DNA of 64,000 nucleotides, taken from PALSA-612 sp963776735. GTDB taxonomy: Bacteria; Actinomycetota; Thermoleophilia; Gaiellales; Gaiellaceae. The stretch's first letter is position 1; the number at the start of each line of letters is the position of its first letter. Position numbers and translations under genes: made by a program. The notes under the pieces were generated by a model that was not told where the DNA came from, made no database searches, and was given only the letters and a program-made list of their open reading frames with translations. The stretch lies in the NCBI GenBank assembly GCA_963776735.1, contig CAVZNV010000022.1:186001-250000 (forward strand), read 5' to 3'. Shown piece by piece: positions 15,831-25,264 of this stretch.

Positions 15831-16396
15831 CGGCCGAGCGCGAAGTACTCGTCGTTCGGGCGCCAGCCGAGGCCGCTCGCGAGACGATTCGTGAAGTTGA
15901 ACATCGCCGTCACCTCGGTGATGTCCATCACGCCCTCGTCCGTCCAGCCCGCGTCCCGCAGTGCTTGCACGTCCGCTTCGGTGCACGTCGACGAGCGCTC
16001 GGTCAGCTTGACCGCGAAGTCGAGCATCGCCCGCTCCTTCGGCTCGACGGCGGCATAGGCGTGGTTGCTCGAGAGCTGCTCGACGAGCTTCGGGTCGCCG
16101 GTCAGCTTCCGGAGCGCCGCCGAGTGGGAGACGACGCAGTAGTGGCAGCGGTTGGCCGTCGAGACGACGACCGCGATCATCTCTCGCTGCGCCTTCGTCA
16201 GCCCGGACTCGCCGCGCATGAGCTCGTCGTAGAGCGCGTTCCAGAGCACGAGATGCCGCGGGCGAACCGAGTAGGCGCGGAGCACGTTGGGGACGAAGCC
16301 GAGTTTCTCGAGCGGCAGCGCCCAGAGCTCGCGGACCTCGTCCGGCACCTCGGCCGGCAGCTCCAGCCAGCAGATCGGCTCGGTCTCGATCGCCAC
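15827..16396 (-). CDS. carboxymuconolactone decarboxylase/AhpD-like peroxidase-related protein
   Basis: The 189-residue all-alpha protein has the AhpD-like redox motif NRCHYCVVSH (Cys84, Cys87, His91), characteristic of the peroxidase-related branch of the CMD family. These proteins are thought to reduce peroxides or peroxiredoxin partners. The final 4 bases (CTAG) are shared with the convergent LLM gene. Confidence 0.9.
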   Translation of the reverse strand: MAIETEPICWLELPAEVPDEVRELWALPLEKLGFVPNVLRAYSVRPRHLVLWNALYDELMRGESGLTKAQREMIAVVVSTANRCHYCVVSHSAALRKLTGDPKLVEQLSSNHAYAAVEPKERAMLDFAVKLTERSSTCTEADVQALRDAGWTDEGVMDITEVTAMFNFTNRLASGLGWRPNDEYFALGR

Positions 16397-16472
16397 GGCT
16401 CGAGTCTAGTCGCCGGTTGCCGCCCCGAGCACGACGGACAAGAACTCGGCCTTCGCCTCGATGTAGCGAGAG

Positions 16473-16919
16473 TTATTTCCTCTTCCAGGCGCCCCAGAAC
16501 ACGACGTACCGGTCCACGACGGGGTCGGAGACCTTCGTGAACGTCAGCGTGCGGCCGGAGACGGCCCACCGGTAGACGTCCGGCTCGGGGTGCCCGAGCT
16601 TGACGTGTACCTCGTTCGGCCCGGCGGGGACCACAGTTCCCGTGAAGCCGCCCAGACTGGGGGGTCCCGCGATAGAGGCCTGGCCGCTCTTCTTGATCGT
16701 GAGTGTCCAGACGCTGCCGGCGGGGATCGGGACGATCGAGGCCGGGATGCCGGTCCGTTTGATGTCTGTGCTCGTGACTTTGCGGGTCCATTTCCCAACC
16801 AGCTTCGCGTCGACCGCATTTGTCTGTCCTGGCGCTCCTATGGCGCTCCCGGCCCAGACAACCGCGATTCCCAGGGCGAACGCCGAACACGCGACCACCA
16901 TGCGCCAATGCCTGGCCAC
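16473..16919 (-). CDS. secreted hypothetical protein
   Basis: The 148-residue protein has a clear signal peptide (hydrophobic 8-26, cleavage near AIGA-P). The mature domain is predicted mostly beta: GKWTRKVTSTD, WTLTIKKSGQASI, then RTLTFTKVSDPVVDRYVVF. This has the flavour of a lipocalin-like or small barrel domain that reports a GxW strand first. No Cys in the mature part. No confident family; position gives no functional hint. Confidence 0.65.
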   Translation of the reverse strand: MARHWRMVVACSAFALGIAVVWAGSAIGAPGQTNAVDAKLVGKWTRKVTSTDIKRTGIPASIVPIPAGSVWTLTIKKSGQASIAGPPSLGGFTGTVVPAGPNEVHVKLGHPEPDVYRWAVSGRTLTFTKVSDPVVDRYVVFWGAWKRK

Positions 16920-17080
16920 GACTGGACCTCCTCATCGTCTTGACAGGACTGGAATCTAAGGCCACTTCGTGCATAGCGCAACGAATGCCGACCAGCCGAC
17001 GATCAGGTAGACGACCGGCTCCCGGTGCTTCAGCCGGCGAGGTTACGCGCCCTTTCCGGCGGTCCGGCGAAGATAGGGAC

Positions 17081-17725
17081 GTGGAGGTCGAACGGCTCAC
17101 GACGGGCGCGGACGTGCGCGTGACGGGCTCGGGCGAGCGCGTGGTCGTCTGCGTGAACGGCGGCCAGGGCAAAGAGGTGGCAGGCACGTGGAGCGCGACG
17201 CTCGAATGGCTCGTCGGCCGGCTCGCGCCGCGCTTCCCCGGCCTCCGCTTCGGCGAGGTGCGCTACCGCGTCAAGTCGTGGAAGCGGCTCGACTGGTGCA
17301 TCGAGGACGCGCGGGCGGCCGTCGAACGGCTCGGGGGCGACGAGACGCTGATGCTCGGCTTCTCGATGGGCGGCGCCGTCTCGATCGCGGCGGCCGACGA
17401 GCCGGGCGTGCAGGAGGTGCTCGGCCTTGCGCCGTGGATCCCGGACCGGCTCGACGTCTCGACGCTCCGCGGCAAGCGGCTCGATGTCCTCCACGGCGCG
17501 CTCGACCGCTGGCTTCCGGGCATTCCGGGGGTGAGCCCGACGAGCTCACGGCGCGGCTTCGACCGCGCGCTCGCCGCCGGCGCCGAGGGGACGTACACGA
17601 CGATCCCCGGCGCCCTCCACGGGCTGGCCGTCCGCACACCGGGCGGCCGGCTGGTGCCGCTTCCGCGCGCCGGGCGCTGGGTTCAACTCTGCGAGAACGT
17701 GCTAAAGCGGTTCGAATCCGCCTAG
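17081..17725 (+). CDS. small alpha/beta hydrolase
   Basis: From the GTG at 17081 the product is 214 residues. It has the nucleophile elbow GFSMGG with Ser95, an acid probably in the LDVLHGALDRWLPG strand region and His in GALHGLAVR. The frame is open further upstream, but sequence similar to a hydrolase starts here. It has no cap domain of note and no signal peptide, so it is a compact cytoplasmic esterase/thioesterase-like protein. Substrate unknown. Confidence 0.75.
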   Translation: MEVERLTTGADVRVTGSGERVVVCVNGGQGKEVAGTWSATLEWLVGRLAPRFPGLRFGEVRYRVKSWKRLDWCIEDARAAVERLGGDETLMLGFSMGGAVSIAAADEPGVQEVLGLAPWIPDRLDVSTLRGKRLDVLHGALDRWLPGIPGVSPTSSRRGFDRALAAGAEGTYTTIPGALHGLAVRTPGGRLVPLPRAGRWVQLCENVLKRFESA

Positions 17726-17880
17726 CTCCGTCGCCCTGTTGCGCTTATTACAACGTTGTCCCTGCGTGTGACCATGTTCAGACATACCGATCGCTCGCGA
17801 GGACCACCCGTCCACTCGCGGCACTCCCGAAGCTTCGGCGAGAGCGAGCCCTTCGATGCGTGGGTGCATACCGTGGGCTC

Positions 17881-18771
17881 ATGTCGCGGAGACACTCTGG
17901 GTGGAAGGCGTTGGCCGAAGCTGTAGCGCCGGGCGCGCGGGTAACGCGCCTGCGTGTGCTCACGGGGGGAGCCGGGGGGACTGATGCCTATGCCGTAACA
18001 CTCGACCGGGCCCCGCGCAGAGTGGTCGTCAAGCTCTACCCCGACGGTGACGGCGCGGCATCGTTGGAGTGGAATCGTCTCGAGTTTGCCCAGCGGATAA
18101 CGGCACCGGTGCCTGAGCCGATCGCGGCTGATCTGGAGTCGGTCTGGTTCGGCCGGCCCGCTGTTGTCATGTCCCGGTTGCCGGGGCGCCCGGACGTGAC
18201 CCCCAAGGACGCCGACTCGTGGGTCGCCGCCCTCGCGCAGGCGCTGACCCAGGTACACGAAACGGTGTTGGACCGGGCCGCAGGTGCGCTCACGCCACCC
18301 CCGCCGATCGAGACGTGGCACCCCCCAGCGGGAGAAAACGATCCCCTGACCGCAGCCGCAGTCAGCGCCGTCAGAGCCCGTCTGTCTTCGCTCTCCTCCG
18401 AGCGCGTCTTCACGCACGGGGACTTCCATCCGGGCAACGTTCTCTGGCATCGCGGCCGTATCAGTGGCGTCGTCGACTGGAGCGCAGCAGGACTCGACGC
18501 TCGATGGTCTGAGCTCGCGTATTGCAGGGCCGACGTGTGTCTCCTCGTCGGGCCTGATGTCGCCGATCGCCTGGCCGACGCATACTCGGACATCGTCGGC
18601 GATACCTCCGACGACCTTGCCGTGTACGACGTCATGTGGCTGCTCAACATACGGCACCACGCCCAGGTGGCCCTCGGCGCGTACCGAGAACAAGGCCATG
18701 TACCCAACCGTCAATTGTCACTCGCACACCTCGATGAGCAACTGCGGCGAGTACTGAGACGACTCGACTGA
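17881..18771 (+). CDS. aminoglycoside-phosphotransferase-family kinase
   Basis: The 296-residue protein has the APH/choline-kinase fold: Lys51 in VVVKLYPDG, catalytic loop HGDFHPGN (179-186) and metal-binding Asp199 in GVVDW. Many members phosphorylate small alcohols or antibiotics, so resistance is only one possibility. Its base composition is a little lower in GC and richer in mixed codons than its neighbours, a hint of transfer. The 155-base leader contains perfect palindromes ACAACGTTGT (17750-17759) and CCGAAGCTTCGG (17827-17838). Confidence 0.85.
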   Translation: MSRRHSGWKALAEAVAPGARVTRLRVLTGGAGGTDAYAVTLDRAPRRVVVKLYPDGDGAASLEWNRLEFAQRITAPVPEPIAADLESVWFGRPAVVMSRLPGRPDVTPKDADSWVAALAQALTQVHETVLDRAAGALTPPPPIETWHPPAGENDPLTAAAVSAVRARLSSLSSERVFTHGDFHPGNVLWHRGRISGVVDWSAAGLDARWSELAYCRADVCLLVGPDVADRLADAYSDIVGDTSDDLAVYDVMWLLNIRHHAQVALGAYREQGHVPNRQLSLAHLDEQLRRVLRRLD

Positions 18772-18861
18772 TAACGCTCACTGCAGGCGGCTACCACTCC
18801 ATAACCGCCGATCTGCACGCCCCGTCGTGACATTGCTTGACGCTTGCGTGGCCGCCGTAGG

Positions 18862-20142
18862 ATGGAGACAGTGAGCGCACAGACCGATCTGCAGCACGAG
18901 ATCGACTCGCTGCCGCTCGTCGACACGCACGAGCATCTCCACAAAGAGGATCGGTGGGTCGGCGACGGCCCCGACATCCTCCAGGATCTGTTCGGCAATT
19001 ACGCGACGAGCGATCTGCTCGTTGCAGGGGCGCCGCCGGACGCTGTCGAGCGGCTCCTCGACTCGTCGGCGGGCGACCTGGGTTCGCGCTTCTTGCCGGT
19101 TCGGGACGCCTGGGAGGCAATCCGGCTCACCGGCTACGGCGAGGCGGTGCGGCTGATTGCGCGCGAGATCTACGGGCTCGAGGAACTGACGGTCGACGGG
19201 CTCGAAGCGGCACAGGTCACCCTTACATCGTTGCGGCGCGCGGGTGAGCGTCTGCGGCTGCTCCGCGACGTGGCGCGGCTCGACCACGTGCAGGTCGACG
19301 ACTTCGAGCCTGCGTGCCTGCCCGACGCGTCGGGGCCGGACTTCTTTCTCTACGACATCTCCTGGGAGAAGTTGGCCAGCGGGGATGTGACAGGCCTCGA
19401 CGTGTCGAGCCTCGACGAACTCGGCGCTGTTCTGGGCGGGGTGTTCGAGCGCTACGCGGCGTGTGCGATCGCCGTCAAGACGCAGCACGCGTACTTCCGC
19501 ACGCTGGCGTGGACAGAGCGCTCGGATGACGAAGCGTCGCGCGCCCTGGCGGCGGTGTTGGCCGGCGGCGACGTTGACGAGAGCGCCCGTCTAGCGCTCG
19601 GCGACTGGTGCCTCGCGCGCGGGGCGGAGCTCGCCGCCGAGCACGACCTGCCCCTCAAGATCCACACCGGCCATCTGGCAGGCACCGGTTCGATGCCGGT
19701 CGATCGTGTGCGGCCGAGCCATCTCTGCGGGCTGCTCGCGCGCTACCCGGAGACCCGGTTCGTGCTGATGCACATCTCCTATCCGTACAGCGACGAGCTC
19801 ATCTCGATCGCGAAGCACTTCCCGAACGTCTGGGTCGATCTGTGCTGGGCGTGGTCGATCAACCCGTATAGCGCAACCGACTTCGTGCGCCGCTTCCTGC
19901 ACGCCGTGCCCGTCAACAAGCTCTTCGCGTACGGCGGCGACACCAGTTGGCCGACGGCGTCCGTTGCGTATGCGGCGCAGGCGCGGCGCGGCCTGGCGCG
20001 CGCGCTCGAGGCCGAGGTCGCCGCAGGGGACATGACGGAACGCCAGGCGATCGCCGTCGCGCACCGGGTGATGCGCGACAACCAGTACGCCTGCTTCGAC
20101 ATCGAAGGGACGCGGGCGGCCGTCTACCGCGCGGCGAGCTGA
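18862..20142 (+). CDS. amidohydrolase-family (TIM barrel) metal hydrolase
   Basis: The 426-residue protein starts with a charged helix, then VDTHEHLHKED, giving the HxH metal ligands at about 23 and 25. Further barrel motifs are LKIHTGH, LMHISYPYSDE and AYGGDTSWP, which supplies the final acidic ligand. The layout matches amidohydrolase_2/uronate-isomerase-like enzymes acting as decarboxylases, lactonases or isomerases. I chose the ATG at 18862; GTG at 18871 is an alternative. No signal peptide. Substrate unknown. About 280 bases after it hold no convincing gene. Confidence 0.85.
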   Translation: METVSAQTDLQHEIDSLPLVDTHEHLHKEDRWVGDGPDILQDLFGNYATSDLLVAGAPPDAVERLLDSSAGDLGSRFLPVRDAWEAIRLTGYGEAVRLIAREIYGLEELTVDGLEAAQVTLTSLRRAGERLRLLRDVARLDHVQVDDFEPACLPDASGPDFFLYDISWEKLASGDVTGLDVSSLDELGAVLGGVFERYAACAIAVKTQHAYFRTLAWTERSDDEASRALAAVLAGGDVDESARLALGDWCLARGAELAAEHDLPLKIHTGHLAGTGSMPVDRVRPSHLCGLLARYPETRFVLMHISYPYSDELISIAKHFPNVWVDLCWAWSINPYSATDFVRRFLHAVPVNKLFAYGGDTSWPTASVAYAAQARRGLARALEAEVAAGDMTERQAIAVAHRVMRDNQYACFDIEGTRAAVYRAAS

Positions 20143-20423
20143 AGTACGTAGGCGGTGGCGTCCGCTCGTCGTCCTCATCGCTCGTCTGCCAGTTCGACAC
20201 AGGCCGTGGACCGCGGCTCAGCGCATGAGACAATGAACAGAAGCCTGACCAGAGGTTCCGGGGGGTTTGAAAGCTGTCCGGTTAGGTCCATACCCCTGCG
20301 GGCGACGAGGCGAACGACCTCCTCGATCAGCGGCCGCGCGGCAGGCTGCCCTCGCACGAGAACCTGCCAGCCGGGATGGGCGAGCCTATCTCAGGCTGCC
20401 GTTGTTCAACAAGACGCGACGGC

Positions 20424-21353
20424 CTAGGCGGCCCGCCGTTGCATCTGCGCCGCGGTCGGAAGCTTCACGTCCCAGGCGAGCCCGAGCTTCTCCAGGCCGC
20501 GGATGATCCACCACGACAGGTCGTACTGCCACCAGGCAAGCCCGTGCCGTGCCGAGGAAGGGAACGCGTGGTGGTTGTTGTGCCAGCCCTCGCCGAAGAC
20601 GAGGAACGCGACGATCCAGTTGTTCCGCGACTCATCGCGCGCGCGGTAGTCGCGCCGGCCGTACATGTGGCAGATCGAGTTCACGGCGAAGGTCGCGTGC
20701 TGGTAAAGGAAGATGCGGATCAGGCCGCCCCAGATCAGCGCCTCGACACCGAGCGCCGTGCCGCCGATCGCGTAGCCGATCGCGAACGGGATGCCCAGCG
20801 TGAGCGCGACCCAGAGCAGATAGAGCCTGTCGATCGTCCTGATCACTCGGTCGTCGTACAGGTCCTTGCCGTACTCGCGGCCCTGCTCCATGCCCATGTT
20901 GGAGAACATCCAGCCGACGTGCGCGTGCACGAAGCCGGTGAACGCGCCCCACGGCGTCTCCGGGTGGCCTGCGTGCGGCGAGTGCGGGTCGCCCTCCTTG
21001 TCGGAGAACGCGTGATGCTTGCGGTGGTCGGTCACCCACTGCGTCAGCGGGCCCTGGACGGTCATGCAGCCGAGGATCGCGAGCGTCGCCTTGACGCCGG
21101 GACCGGACTCGAAGCTCTTGTGGGAGAAGTAGCGGTGGAAGCCGATCGTCGTCCCGAAGGCGCAGATCGTGTAGCTGACGACGAGGACCGCGACGTCGAC
21201 CCAGTGGAAGGCGATCCCCCAGAGCAGGCCCATCGCGAGCAGGATTCCGGCCGGCGGGACGATCACCGCGACGAGCGTGACGATCTGGCTGATCCGGCTC
21301 GTGCCCTGACGAACGGTGCCAATCTGCGGTCGGCTCTGGTCGGCGATCTCCAC
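20424..21353 (-). CDS. acyl-CoA/acyl-lipid delta-9-type fatty acid desaturase
   Basis: This integral-membrane di-iron desaturase has the three histidine boxes HRYFSH, DHRKHH and WHNNHH, and about four membrane segments in two hairpins. It introduces a cis double bond into saturated acyl chains. The GTG at 21353 has GGAG 5 bases upstream and leaves room for a divergent promoter; an ATG at 21389 is also in frame. It is divergent from the FAD oxidoreductase/methyltransferase operon. It could supply the unsaturated acyl chains that the methyltransferase needs. Confidence 0.93.
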   Translation of the reverse strand: MEIADQSRPQIGTVRQGTSRISQIVTLVAVIVPPAGILLAMGLLWGIAFHWVDVAVLVVSYTICAFGTTIGFHRYFSHKSFESGPGVKATLAILGCMTVQGPLTQWVTDHRKHHAFSDKEGDPHSPHAGHPETPWGAFTGFVHAHVGWMFSNMGMEQGREYGKDLYDDRVIRTIDRLYLLWVALTLGIPFAIGYAIGGTALGVEALIWGGLIRIFLYQHATFAVNSICHMYGRRDYRARDESRNNWIVAFLVFGEGWHNNHHAFPSSARHGLAWWQYDLSWWIIRGLEKLGLAWDVKLPTAAQMQRRAA

Positions 21354-21424
21354 GGCTGCTCCAGTGTACGGAGGGCTTGGGCTCGACAACCGATCTTCGG
21401 CGGTGGTCGAATACCGGTTCGCTG

Positions 21425-22639
21425 ATGAAAATTGCAGTGATCGGATCGGGAGTGTCGGGCCTCGGCGCCGCCTACCTGCTCTCGCGCGCGCACGACGTCG
21501 AGCTGTTCGAGCGAGATACCCGGCCTGGCGGCCACGTGAACACGGTCCAGCACCGCGGGCTCGGGCTCGACACCGGCTTCATCGTCCACAACGTCCCGAA
21601 CTACCCGCACCTCGGCCGGCTGTTCCGGGAGCTCGGGGTCGGCGTGCAGGAGTCCGAGATGTCGTTCTCCGTCGCCTGCGGCGACTGCGGGCTGGAGTGG
21701 TCCGGCCGCCGGCCGTTCGCGCAGAAGCGGAACGCCGTCAGCCCGCGCTTCCACCGGCTGCTGCTCGAGGTCACCCGCTGGCTGCGAACGGCCTCGTCGA
21801 CGCTGGACACGTCCGAGGGACTGTCCCTCGGACAGTACGCGGACAGACACGGCTACTCGCAGCGGTTCCGTACGCACTTCCTCGTCCCGCTCACCTCGGC
21901 GCTCTGGTCGACCGCCCCCGAGCGGGCGCTCGACTTCCCCGCCGCGCACGCGATCCGCTTCTTCGACCACCACGGGATGCTCGGCTTCGGCCGCTTCCAC
22001 TGGCGCACCGTCTCCGGCGGCAGCCGTCGCTACGTCGACGCGCTGCTCGGCCGGCTACGCGGCACGGCACACATCGGCCTCGGCGCGCGCTCGCTTCGTC
22101 GGACCACAGACGGCGTCGAGCTGACGACGGAGGACGGCGAGACCCGCTGCTTCGACAAGGCCGTCGTCGCCACGCACGCCGATCACGCCGTCGCCCTGCT
22201 CGCCGACCCGTCGCCGGCCGAGCAGAGCGCGCTCGGCGCGTTCGCCTACACGGCCAACGAGACCGTCCTGCATACGGACGTCCGCTTCCTCCCGCGCGCC
22301 GCCGGCGCCCGGGCGTCGTGGAACTACCACGTGAACGGCCCGCTCAAGCCGACCGTGACCTACTACCTGAACAAGCTCCAGTGCCTCGACGCTGACGAGC
22401 ACTACTGCGTCACGCTCAACCGCGCCGAGGAGATCGACCCGGAGCGCGTGATCATGCGCACCGTCTACGACCATCCGCTGTTCACGCTCGACACGCTTCG
22501 CGGACAGCGCGAGGTCGAGTCGCTGAACGGCGAGCGGCACACGCTCTTCGCAGGCGCGCACCTGGGCAACGGCTTCCACGAGGACGGGCTCGCCTCCGCC
22601 GTGCGCGCAGCCGCGAAGCTGGGAGTCGAGTGGACGTGA
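21425..22639 (+). CDS. FAD-dependent amine-oxidase-like oxidoreductase of a lipid operon
   Basis: The 404-residue flavoprotein begins MKIAVIGSGVSGLGAAYLL, the Rossmann dinucleotide motif, with Glu30-type adenosine-binding (ELFER). The NAD(P)-binding-like/amine oxidase fold continues to the C-terminal AGAHLGNGFHEDGLAS FAD motif. Such proteins lie next to DUF1365 and cyclopropane-synthase-like genes in many bacteria and act on acyl chains. First gene of a four-gene operon; its end overlaps the DUF1365 start by 10 bases. ATG chosen because the GxGxxG strand starts there. Confidence 0.9.
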   Translation: MKIAVIGSGVSGLGAAYLLSRAHDVELFERDTRPGGHVNTVQHRGLGLDTGFIVHNVPNYPHLGRLFRELGVGVQESEMSFSVACGDCGLEWSGRRPFAQKRNAVSPRFHRLLLEVTRWLRTASSTLDTSEGLSLGQYADRHGYSQRFRTHFLVPLTSALWSTAPERALDFPAAHAIRFFDHHGMLGFGRFHWRTVSGGSRRYVDALLGRLRGTAHIGLGARSLRRTTDGVELTTEDGETRCFDKAVVATHADHAVALLADPSPAEQSALGAFAYTANETVLHTDVRFLPRAAGARASWNYHVNGPLKPTVTYYLNKLQCLDADEHYCVTLNRAEEIDPERVIMRTVYDHPLFTLDTLRGQREVESLNGERHTLFAGAHLGNGFHEDGLASAVRAAAKLGVEWT

Positions 22640-23376
22640 GGTCGGCGCTCTACACCGGCACGCTTGTCCACTCACGCCGCGAGCCGGCGCGGAACACCTT
22701 CCGCTACCCGATCTCGTTCTTCGTCCTCGACCTCGACGAACTGCCCGAGCTCGAGCGGCGCCTGACGCTGTTCTCGGTCAACCGCCCGAACGTCGTGACG
22801 CTGCGCGACGCCGACCACTTCGACGGCTCGCTGCCCGTGCGCGAGGCGGCGATCCGCTTCTGCGCCGAGCACGGCGTCGAGGTCTCGCGCGTGCTGATGC
22901 TGGCCCAGCTGCGCGTGCTCGGCTACGTCTTCAACCCGGTCACATTCCACTGGTGCTACCGGCCGGACGGGCAACTCGCCTGCATGATCGCCGAGCTGAA
23001 CAACACGTTCGGCGAGCGGCTGCCCGAGCTCCTCCGTGGCCCCGACCTGACCTACGGCCACGAAAAGCGCCTGCACGTCTCGCCCTTCTTCGGGCTCGAC
23101 CAGGCCTACGAGTACGCGTTCTCGGAGCCCGAGGACGAGGTCTGGACGCGGGTGCACGTGCGGCAGGACGGCCGCGTGCCGCTGTCGGCAGTGCTCCACG
23201 GCGAGCGGCAGGAGCTGACGAACGCGAGCCTCGGCCGTGCGCTCGTTCGGTACCCGCTGATGCCGATGCAGGTCACCGCGCTCATCCACTGGCAGGCCCT
23301 CAAGCTCTGGGCCAAGCGGGTGCCGTTCCACCACAAGCCGCCATTCGTCCCGGGCCGTGGCTCGGTGAAGCTGTGA
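22630..23376 (+). CDS. DUF1365 family protein
   Basis: The 248-residue protein carries the DUF1365 hallmarks: an N-terminal LYTGTLVHSRREPARNTFRYP, the VFNPVTFHWCYR strand, AELNNTFGE and the KRLHVSPFFGLD block. The biochemical activity of the family is not settled as far as I know. Its near-constant pairing with the FAD oxidoreductase and CFA-like methyltransferase points to acyl-chain modification. GTG start inside the preceding gene; its stop overlaps the next GTG in a GTGA arrangement. Confidence 0.9.
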   Translation: MDVRSALYTGTLVHSRREPARNTFRYPISFFVLDLDELPELERRLTLFSVNRPNVVTLRDADHFDGSLPVREAAIRFCAEHGVEVSRVLMLAQLRVLGYVFNPVTFHWCYRPDGQLACMIAELNNTFGERLPELLRGPDLTYGHEKRLHVSPFFGLDQAYEYAFSEPEDEVWTRVHVRQDGRVPLSAVLHGERQELTNASLGRALVRYPLMPMQVTALIHWQALKLWAKRVPFHHKPPFVPGRGSVKL

Positions 23377-24590
23377 GCACCGTCGAGCGCACGCTCCGCG
23401 AGATTCCGCCCGCGCGCGGAGGCATGCTCGAGCGGATGGCCGTGCGCATCCTCACGGGCGCGCTCGCAGGCCTGCACGAGGGAACGCTCGTCGCCAGACT
23501 CCCCGACGGCAGCGTTCGGACGTTCGGCGACGGCCCGCCCGAGACGATGGAGATCGCCGACACGAGCGCTCTGATCCGCCGCCTCGCGACCCGGGGGACG
23601 ATCGGGCTCGGCGAGTCGTACCAGGCCGGCGAGTGGACGAGCCCCGACCTCGTCGGCTTCCTCGAGCTTCTGTACCGCAACGCGGAGGCGGCGGTCGTCC
23701 GGCACCCGCGTTGGACGCGCGTGATGAAGGCCCGTCCGCGGCCGAACCGCCGCCAGGGGCTGCTGCGCGCGCGGCGCAACATCGAGTACCACTACGACCT
23801 CGGCAACGACCTCTTCCGGCTGATGCTCGACGAGACGATGACGTACTCCTGCGCGGTCTTCGAGCACGACGACGAACCGCTCGCCGACGCGCAAAGGAGC
23901 AAGCTGCGTCTGGTCTGCGACAAGCTCGAGCTCGGCCCTGATGACCACGTGCTCGAGATCGGCTGCGGCTGGGGCTCGTTCGCCCTCACCGCCGCGGGCG
24001 AGTACGGCGCGCGCGTGACCGGGCTGACGCTCTCGCCCGCGCAGGCCGAGCTCGCCCGCGCGCGCGTCCGCGACGCCGGCCTCGACGACCGCGTGCGCAT
24101 CGTCGAGGAGGACTACCGCAGCCATCGCGGCGAGTACACGAAGCTGGCGTCGATCGAGATGATCGAGGCGATCGGCGAGAAGCAGTTCCCCGTCTTCTTC
24201 GCCGCCTGCGACCGGCTGCTCGCGCCGGGCGGCCGCGCCTGCGTCCAGACGATCCTGATCCCGGATCACCGCTGGCACCGCTATCGCCGCTCGCCGGACT
24301 GGATCGAGCGGTATGTCTTCCCCGGCTGCCTGATCCCGTCGGTCGCGGCGCTCGGGCAGGCCGCTGCCGAGACGTCGCGGCTGACGATCGCGGGCGTCGA
24401 GGAGATCGGCCTCCACTACGCGGAGACGCTGCGCCGCTGGCGCGCGACCTTCCTGTCGCGGCTCGACGAGGTGCGCGCGCTCGGGTACAACGACCACTTC
24501 GTGCTGACCTGGGACTTCTACCTCGCCTCGTGTGAAGCGGGCTTTCGCACCCGTGCGCTCCGCGACGCCCAACTCGTGCTCGAACGATGA
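23373..24590 (+). CDS. cyclopropane-fatty-acid-synthase-family SAM methyltransferase
   Basis: The 405-residue enzyme has IEYHYDLGNDLF (about 137-148), MTYSCAVF (156-163, with the conserved Cys160), the SAM motif LEIGCGWGSF (194-203), the IEMIEAIGEKQF segment and an ERYVFPGCLIPS region. All are typical of the CFA synthase family, which methylates or cyclopropanates double bonds of phospholipid acyl chains. The N-terminal 120 residues are the lipid-binding domain of this family. The start is fixed by the GTGA overlap with DUF1365 and an ATGA overlap links it to the acyltransferase. Confidence 0.93.
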   Translation: MSTVERTLREIPPARGGMLERMAVRILTGALAGLHEGTLVARLPDGSVRTFGDGPPETMEIADTSALIRRLATRGTIGLGESYQAGEWTSPDLVGFLELLYRNAEAAVVRHPRWTRVMKARPRPNRRQGLLRARRNIEYHYDLGNDLFRLMLDETMTYSCAVFEHDDEPLADAQRSKLRLVCDKLELGPDDHVLEIGCGWGSFALTAAGEYGARVTGLTLSPAQAELARARVRDAGLDDRVRIVEEDYRSHRGEYTKLASIEMIEAIGEKQFPVFFAACDRLLAPGGRACVQTILIPDHRWHRYRRSPDWIERYVFPGCLIPSVAALGQAAAETSRLTIAGVEEIGLHYAETLRRWRATFLSRLDEVRALGYNDHFVLTWDFYLASCEAGFRTRALRDAQLVLER

Positions 24591-25216
24591 GTCTCTATCC
24601 GCTCGTCGACCGGCTCACCCGGCCCGTGATGAACCGCGCCTACCGGATCCGCCATGTCGGCGCAGAGCGCATCCCGGCAACCGGCCCGGTCGTGCTCGCG
24701 GCCAACCACGAGTCGATCATCGACCCGTGGTTCCTGGGCACCGCAACGCCCCGCCCGGTGCACTACCTGGCCAAGGTCGAGCTCTTCCGCTACCCGGTGG
24801 TGAAGCAGATCCTCGACGGCCTCGGCTGCATTCCCGTCCGGCGGCAGGGCGACCTCGGACGCGCCGCCAGCGCCGCCAACATCGTGCTCGAGCGCGGCGA
24901 GGTCGTCGGACTCTTTCCGCAGGGGACGTGCCTGCCGTACCGCGTGCGTCCGTTTCGACGCGGCGCTGCCCGGCTTGCGCTGGCCGCCGGGGCGCCGGTC
25001 GTACCCGTCCTGCTCGTCGGCACGGAGCGGTCGATCCAGCCACGCACGGGCCGGATCGGGTTCCCGGAGGTGACGATCGTGGTCGGCGAGCCCCTCCCGA
25101 CCGCCGGCCTGCCGGCGACGAGGAAGGCGGCCGTCGAGCTCACGGCCCGGCTCGAAGCGGCGATCGCGGCGCTTCGCGAGCCCTACGGCGAGCCGCAGCA
25201 CGCCTGGTTCAGCTGA
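24587..25216 (+). CDS. 1-acylglycerol-3-phosphate acyltransferase (PlsC-like)
   Basis: The 209-residue protein has the acyltransferase HX4D motif NHESIID (His41, Asp46), the GCIPVRR segment, the FPQGT motif (in place of FPEGT) and the APVVPVLLVGT strand. It would transfer acyl chains to lysophosphatidate or a related acceptor. ATG overlaps the end of the methyltransferase gene (ATGA), so it is the fourth gene of the lipid-modifying operon and may load the modified acyl chains into phospholipid. Confidence 0.9.
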   Translation: MSLYPLVDRLTRPVMNRAYRIRHVGAERIPATGPVVLAANHESIIDPWFLGTATPRPVHYLAKVELFRYPVVKQILDGLGCIPVRRQGDLGRAASAANIVLERGEVVGLFPQGTCLPYRVRPFRRGAARLALAAGAPVVPVLLVGTERSIQPRTGRIGFPEVTIVVGEPLPTAGLPATRKAAVELTARLEAAIAALREPYGEPQHAWFS

Positions 25217-25264
25217 CACCGTTTGACGGCTGAGTCCGAATGCCGGTGCTACCCTGGCGCGGAC

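Noticed and set aside
20143..20423. Short frames in the gap between the amidohydrolase and desaturase genes
   Set aside because: Candidate products of 60-90 residues show no family motif, no ribosome binding site and no conserved start. A degenerate transposase or regulator could not be supported.
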